Assembly: GCA_964394085.1 (NCBI GenBank)
Contig: CAYMWF010000054.1
Location: 1-18,157, forward strand
Source: CAYMWF01 sp964394085 [NCBI: uncultured Gemmatimonadota bacterium]
GTDB taxonomy: Bacteria > GCA-2686955 > CAYMWF01
Length of the DNA: 18,157 nucleotides
Direction of reading: 5' to 3'
The notes beneath the pieces were generated by a model. It had not been told where the DNA came from. It made no database searches and saw nothing but the letters and a program-made list of their open reading frames with translations. The translations under genes were made by a program, and so were the position numbers. Position 1 is the stretch's first letter. Every line of letters begins with the position of its first letter. Positions 14,670 through 18,157 of this stretch are shown piece by piece.

Positions 14670-17600
14670 ATGAAACGCTGTATCTATACTGCCTTTCTGC
14701 TTTTCTTCACTCTCGCGGCTCCAACTCCGGGAGCGGATTCGCTCGGCGAGCTGATCCATCCATCCGGATATCCGGTTGAGTACGAGCAGGGGTTCAACTG
14801 CGGCGGCGACAAGACGCTGGTTATGGATGACGGCACGATATACTCGAAAGACCGTGAATATTCGGGGTCGAACGGATCCGGACGGATCGGCGGGGAAAAG
14901 CGTTCGAACACCGATACCGGCGAAATGGGAGGGATCCTGCCCGGCGTCCAGACCAGGGAACTTCTGAAATCGAGAGCGGAGGGATGGCAGGCGTACCGGT
15001 TCGATGTTCCGAACGGCGTCTACATGGTGACGCTCCATTTCATGGAGTGCGACCACCACTGGAAATTGCTCAGGTGCTTCTCGGTGGAAATAGAAGGCTC
15101 GGCCGCAATAGATTCTCTCGATATATTCGCCGAGGTTGACAGGAAATACGCGATGTTCCTCCGCCGTGCGGTGTATGTAACGGACGAAACCCTTGTCATC
15201 CGGTCCGTCAGCCATCGCGGCGAGCCCGTGTTAAACGCCGTTCACGTGGAAAGAATCGTCCCTGATTCGGTTCCTCCCGCCGTGCCGGAGAGCTTCGACG
15301 CGATCGCCGGATATGAGGAGGCTTTCATCTACTGGGCCGCAGATATCGAACCCGATGTCGCGGGAACCCTGATCTGGAGGAGGGAAACGGCCGGCCGCGG
15401 AGAACCCGAGCTCCTGACTCCCAGCCCCGTCATCGCCTCCCGGTTCATTGACCGGTCGGCGGAAGCCGGCAGAGAATACAGCTACCGGGCTGAAGCGGTC
15501 GATGCATGGGGAAACATCAGTGCGACGACGCCCGAAATCGAAATCGTGCCGCTTGCACATCACCAGTCGCGGCTCAGAGTCTGCGCATTCGAGATGACCG
15601 AGGAAGACCTGATCCGCCTGAACCTCAACAGGAACAGCGACGAATACCTGCCGGCGATCGTTCATATGGACGGTGAGACCTGGGAGGACGCGGGGCTGCG
15701 GTACCGGGGAAACAGCACCCGGGATATGGTGAAAAAGAACTACAAAATCAGGTTCCCTAACGACAGGCCGCTGCCCGAAAACCGGATCAAGCTGAACCTC
15801 CAGTCGGAATGGCGGGTGCCTTCGCCTCTGAGGGAAAAGCTGGGCTACGACATTTTCGAGGTTACGGGCGCGCTTGCTCCGCAGTGCGAATACATGCATA
15901 TGTCGCGCAACGGCCGATTCGTCGGCGCGTATCTCGATATCGAACAGGTGGATGAGTATTTCCTCGAGAACCGCGGACTTTCGGGAACCGTCTGGAAAGC
16001 TTCCAGCGATGCTTTCCAGGGAGACTTCAAAAGAAAATCATCCCTCGAAAACTACTACAATATCTACACCCTCGAGACCGGCGAATATTCCGACTACGAG
16101 TTTCTCGACGACCTGATGCGGATTGTAAACGAAACGAGCGACGGAGAGTTCAGGACGGCCATCAGGGAACGCCTCGATATCGAAAGCTTTTTCAACTGGT
16201 ATTCGAGCCAGGCATTTATCTCCAACTGGGATCATGTAATTCACAATTACTACCTGTTCCGGGATGATACCGACGGCGTTTTCTATTTCATCCCCTGGGA
16301 CCTCGAGCTCACCTGGGAGGATAAGGGGCTTGCAATCGATTACGGCACGCGCAGGCACCGGTGGTTCTTCCTGTTCTGGAACCGGCTGTTCGACCGCCTG
16401 ATGACCACCCCGGTATACAGGCGGATATACGCGGTTCATCTTTACGACCTTCTCGAATATCCCCTTTCAGCCGAGAATGTGAATAACGCGATCATATCGG
16501 AGCATTTATGGCTGAGACCGGAGATACATCGAGATCCCTGTCCTTCGGGATGGAACCCGGTGGTTTACGACCTCGACCTTCCTTTCCTGCTCAATTTCGC
16601 GGCGGGGAGACGATCCAACATTCTGTCGCAGCTCGAAGATTTCGAGCCGGATCCGACGGTCTGCCTCTTTCTTAATGAGACGGTTCTCCTGAACCTGGAG
16701 GGCGCAGTGGATGAAGAGGGTGAGCATGAACCCTGGATTGAAGTATACAACTTCGGAAACGAGGTCATCGATCTCGGCGGGCTCGGTCTCACCGACGAGA
16801 TATCCGATCCGTTCAAGTGGACCTTCCCGGTCGGCGTTTCGATAGATCCGGGCGGCCACCTGGTAGTCTGGCTCGACGGGGAGGAGGAGGACGGCCCGCT
16901 GCATGCCTCTTTCCGGGCCGGCCCCTCGACATCCGCGCTGGCGCTGGTAAAGGAACCGGGCGTTCCGGTGAATATCCTCGAGGTCAGATCCGCGGTTCTG
17001 CCCGATATTCCCGTGGCCCGGAGGCCGGACGGAGGCGGGGATGTGATCCCGCTGGCGAACGCGACGCCGGGAAGCGAAAACGATCCCGCACCGCTCGCGG
17101 GGCTGACCCTGGGAGCTTCGTCCGAGTTATTGCCCGGCGATACGGTGTCCATCGTAACCACGGCCGCCAACAACACCATGTTTTCCGCCGCCCTGGAACT
17201 CGACCTGACCCTGATCGCCGGCCCGACCGAGATAACCTTCAGCTCGGTCGTTTTCGAGCTGGAGCCCTGGACCACGTGGAAGGATACGGTGGAGAGGGTT
17301 TTACCTTTCGGCTACTACTCCGGAAGAGCGGCCGTCCGGGGGGGGCTGCGTCACGCTCACTCGGGCGCCCTCCTCGACGATACCCGAATCGATCTGATGA
17401 TCCGCGACCCGCGACCCGTTCCCATCGTCATAAACGAGATAATGGCGAAGAACGATTCAACCGTAATGGACGAATCCGACCAGTACGACGACTGGATCGA
17501 GCTCTATAATCCGGCCTCCTACCGGGTGCAGCTGGGCGGCTTGTATCTTTCGGACGATTTCGGCGAACCGTGCAAGTGGGCGTTCCCCGAAATTTCGATC

Positions 17601-17849
17601 GAGCCCGGCGGATACCTGCTGGTCTGGTGCGACGACGACACGGAACAGGGGCCGTGCCACACCAGCTTCAAGCTGAGCGCCGACGGGGAGGAGATAGGTC
17701 TGTACGACCTCGATATCCGCGGCAACGCACCGATCGACGAGATTCCGTTCGGCCCCATGAACGCAGACGAATCCTACGGGCGGAGCCCTGACGGGAGCCC
17801 CAATCTCATCATGCTGCCTTACCCGACGCCCGGATCCGCGAACCCCTGA
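14670..17849 (+). CDS. Secreted malectin / Fn3-like / CotH kinase / double lamin-tail protein (paralog 2)
   Basis: A 1059-residue paralog of the protein at 8552-11770 with the same domain order: signal peptide (MKRCIYTAFLLFFTLAAPTPGA), malectin-like (about 38-195, GFNCGGD), Fn3-like (about 201-295), CotH kinase (about 302-655), lamin-tail 1 (about 665-800), linker domain (about 805-910) and lamin-tail 2 (about 917-1059). CotH residues are kept: RYRGNSTRDMVKKNYKIRF, SNWDHVIHN (518-526, Ser replacing the usual Gly before N-W-D) and PWDLEL (542-547). The start was chosen at ATG 14670 because AAGGAG lies 5 nt upstream and the signal peptide begins there. In-frame ATGs at 14565 and 14643 would place about 35 or 9 extra residues before the signal. 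The protein ends at lamin-tail 2, lacking the 11-residue extension of paralog 1. It is separated from paralog 1 by the inverted metallophosphoesterase gene. Confidence 0.9.
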   Translation: MKRCIYTAFLLFFTLAAPTPGADSLGELIHPSGYPVEYEQGFNCGGDKTLVMDDGTIYSKDREYSGSNGSGRIGGEKRSNTDTGEMGGILPGVQTRELLKSRAEGWQAYRFDVPNGVYMVTLHFMECDHHWKLLRCFSVEIEGSAAIDSLDIFAEVDRKYAMFLRRAVYVTDETLVIRSVSHRGEPVLNAVHVERIVPDSVPPAVPESFDAIAGYEEAFIYWAADIEPDVAGTLIWRRETAGRGEPELLTPSPVIASRFIDRSAEAGREYSYRAEAVDAWGNISATTPEIEIVPLAHHQSRLRVCAFEMTEEDLIRLNLNRNSDEYLPAIVHMDGETWEDAGLRYRGNSTRDMVKKNYKIRFPNDRPLPENRIKLNLQSEWRVPSPLREKLGYDIFEVTGALAPQCEYMHMSRNGRFVGAYLDIEQVDEYFLENRGLSGTVWKASSDAFQGDFKRKSSLENYYNIYTLETGEYSDYEFLDDLMRIVNETSDGEFRTAIRERLDIESFFNWYSSQAFISNWDHVIHNYYLFRDDTDGVFYFIPWDLELTWEDKGLAIDYGTRRHRWFFLFWNRLFDRLMTTPVYRRIYAVHLYDLLEYPLSAENVNNAIISEHLWLRPEIHRDPCPSGWNPVVYDLDLPFLLNFAAGRRSNILSQLEDFEPDPTVCLFLNETVLLNLEGAVDEEGEHEPWIEVYNFGNEVIDLGGLGLTDEISDPFKWTFPVGVSIDPGGHLVVWLDGEEEDGPLHASFRAGPSTSALALVKEPGVPVNILEVRSAVLPDIPVARRPDGGGDVIPLANATPGSENDPAPLAGLTLGASSELLPGDTVSIVTTAANNTMFSAALELDLTLIAGPTEITFSSVVFELEPWTTWKDTVERVLPFGYYSGRAAVRGGLRHAHSGALLDDTRIDLMIRDPRPVPIVINEIMAKNDSTVMDESDQYDDWIELYNPASYRVQLGGLYLSDDFGEPCKWAFPEISIEPGGYLLVWCDDDTEQGPCHTSFKLSADGEEIGLYDLDIRGNAPIDEIPFGPMNADESYGRSPDGSPNLIMLPYPTPGSANP

Positions 17850-17854
17850 ACCGG

Positions 17855-17964
17855 GGCCGCATTCTCGGATCCGGCCGCTTTCTCGAGTCCGTTCCCGCCC
17901 GGTCTGCCGCCTCTCCGGCGCCGCGGACCCGTACTCCTGACCGGCCGCATTCTCGGATCCGGCC
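17855..17964. repeat. 18-bp GC-rich repeats after CotH paralog 2
   Basis: The unit ggccgcattctcggatcc occurs at 17855-17872 and again, identically, at 17943-17960. A degenerate copy (15 of 18 bases) directly follows the first at 17873-17890. Both exact copies are followed by ggcc, so each can fold with GGCCG pairing to CGGCC around a 12-nt loop. They begin 6 bp after the stop codon. There is no T-run, so they are not classical terminators. Confidence 0.6.
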
Positions 17965-17982
17965 TCTCCTCGACGTCCATTT

Positions 17983-17998
17983 TTTCTCATATGAGAAA
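17983..17998. promoter_or_regulatory. 16-bp perfect palindrome TTTCTCATATGAGAAA
   Basis: A perfect, spacer-free dyad in an abrupt AT-rich patch after the GC-rich repeats. Its symmetry and length suit a dimeric transcription factor site; no regulator is encoded nearby to assign to it. Confidence 0.4.
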
Positions 17999-18001
17999 TG
18001 T

Positions 18002-18019
18002 CGGGTTGAGTTAAACCCG
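18002..18019. other. 6-bp hairpin CGGGTT / AACCCG
   Basis: CGGGTT (18002-18007) pairs with AACCCG (18014-18019) around a 6-nt loop, three bases after the 16-bp palindrome. It has no following T-run. Its role is unclear. Confidence 0.35.
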
Positions 18020-18100
18020 GAGGGAACCAATCACTTATTCCTCTATAAGGTGGATGCCTCCCCGGTCGGTCAGGTGTATCGCTCGAGCCCACCCGGAAGA

Positions 18101-18137
18101 CGTGTAAAATTGTCAATCCGATTGACAATTTTACACG
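18101..18137. promoter_or_regulatory. 17-bp perfect inverted repeat with 3-nt centre
   Basis: The arm cgtgtaaaattgtcaat (18101-18117) is followed by ccg and then by its exact reverse complement (18121-18137). Each half contains TTGTCAAT/ATTGACAA. It is AT-rich inside GC-rich flanks and not in a coding frame I can support. It is most likely a strong operator or enhancer site for a gene to the right. As RNA it would be a very stable hairpin, but the T-run lies inside the stem, so terminator function is less likely. Confidence 0.6.
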
Positions 18138-18157
18138 AGTAAGCCCGCATCCCCCGC

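Larger units (their letters stand above)
17850..18157. other. Gene-free, structure-rich 3' region
   Basis: There is no supportable gene in the last 308 bp. The first half is very GC-rich and repetitive; the second half is AT-rich with successive inverted repeats listed separately. A minus-strand frame runs through it into CotH paralog 2, but it is an arginine- and glycine-rich antisense shadow. The AT-rich part may be the upstream control region of a gene beyond the right edge. Confidence 0.6.

Noticed and set aside
17457-18128. 223-codon minus-strand frame covering the gene-free right end
   Set aside because: Its start would lie inside the 17-bp inverted repeat, it overlaps lamin-tail 2 of paralog 2, and its sequence comes largely from the GC-rich repeats.
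18123-18150. TTGACA in the right arm of the inverted repeat as a -35 promoter element
   Set aside because: At 16-18 bp downstream the sequence is GC-rich with nothing like TATAAT, on either strand.

Overview
The window is about 18 kb of moderately GC-rich DNA from a Gram-negative (diderm) bacterium. The sequence evidence for two membranes is an RND/MMPL exporter, a LolA-fold lipoprotein-sorting-type protein and an outer-membrane beta-barrel ending in phenylalanine. The very large secreted multidomain proteins (malectin, Fn3-like, CotH kinase, lamin-tail) recall uncultivated lineages of the FCB/Krumholzibacteriota/Eisenbacteria kind or a deltaproteobacterium. That placement is an impression from gene content only. 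No rRNA, tRNA, transposase, integrase or CRISPR array was found.

Layout. (1) Positions 1-204 hold an imperfect repeat pair and no gene I can support. (2) Positions 205-2069 (minus strand) hold a two-gene operon: a small gluconate 2-dehydrogenase subunit 3-like protein followed, with a 4-nt ATGA overlap, by a GMC-family flavoprotein dehydrogenase carrying a ferredoxin-like cysteine cluster. (3) Positions 2070-2390 are an AT-rich divergent intergenic region with a possible promoter and a 10-codon upstream ORF. (4) Positions 2391-3653 (plus) encode a cytoplasmic HEAT-repeat protein. (5) Positions 3830-8462 (plus) encode an inner-membrane RND/MMPL exporter, a periplasmic LolA-like protein (ATGA overlap) and an outer-membrane barrel, forming an apparent trans-envelope lipid or lipoprotein export route. 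(6) Positions 8552-17849 hold two paralogous secreted proteins of about 1,060-1,070 residues with the order malectin / Fn3-like / CotH kinase / lamin-tail / linker / lamin-tail. They flank a large secreted metallophosphoesterase on the opposite strand. (7) Positions 17850-18157 have no gene but are rich in structure: tandem 18-bp GC-rich repeats, a 16-bp perfect palindrome, a 6-bp hairpin and a 17-bp perfect inverted repeat.

How the genes may work together. The exporter trio lies upstream of the first CotH paralog on the same strand with short gaps, so they could share transcription. The CotH / phosphoesterase / CotH block looks like a cell-surface module pairing atypical kinases, with carbohydrate-binding and lamin-tail domains, and a hydrolase of the fold that removes phosphates. 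I consider this block the most interesting part of the window. The link between kinase and phosphoesterase is inferred from adjacency and domain content only. The GMC dehydrogenase pair and the HEAT protein look functionally separate.
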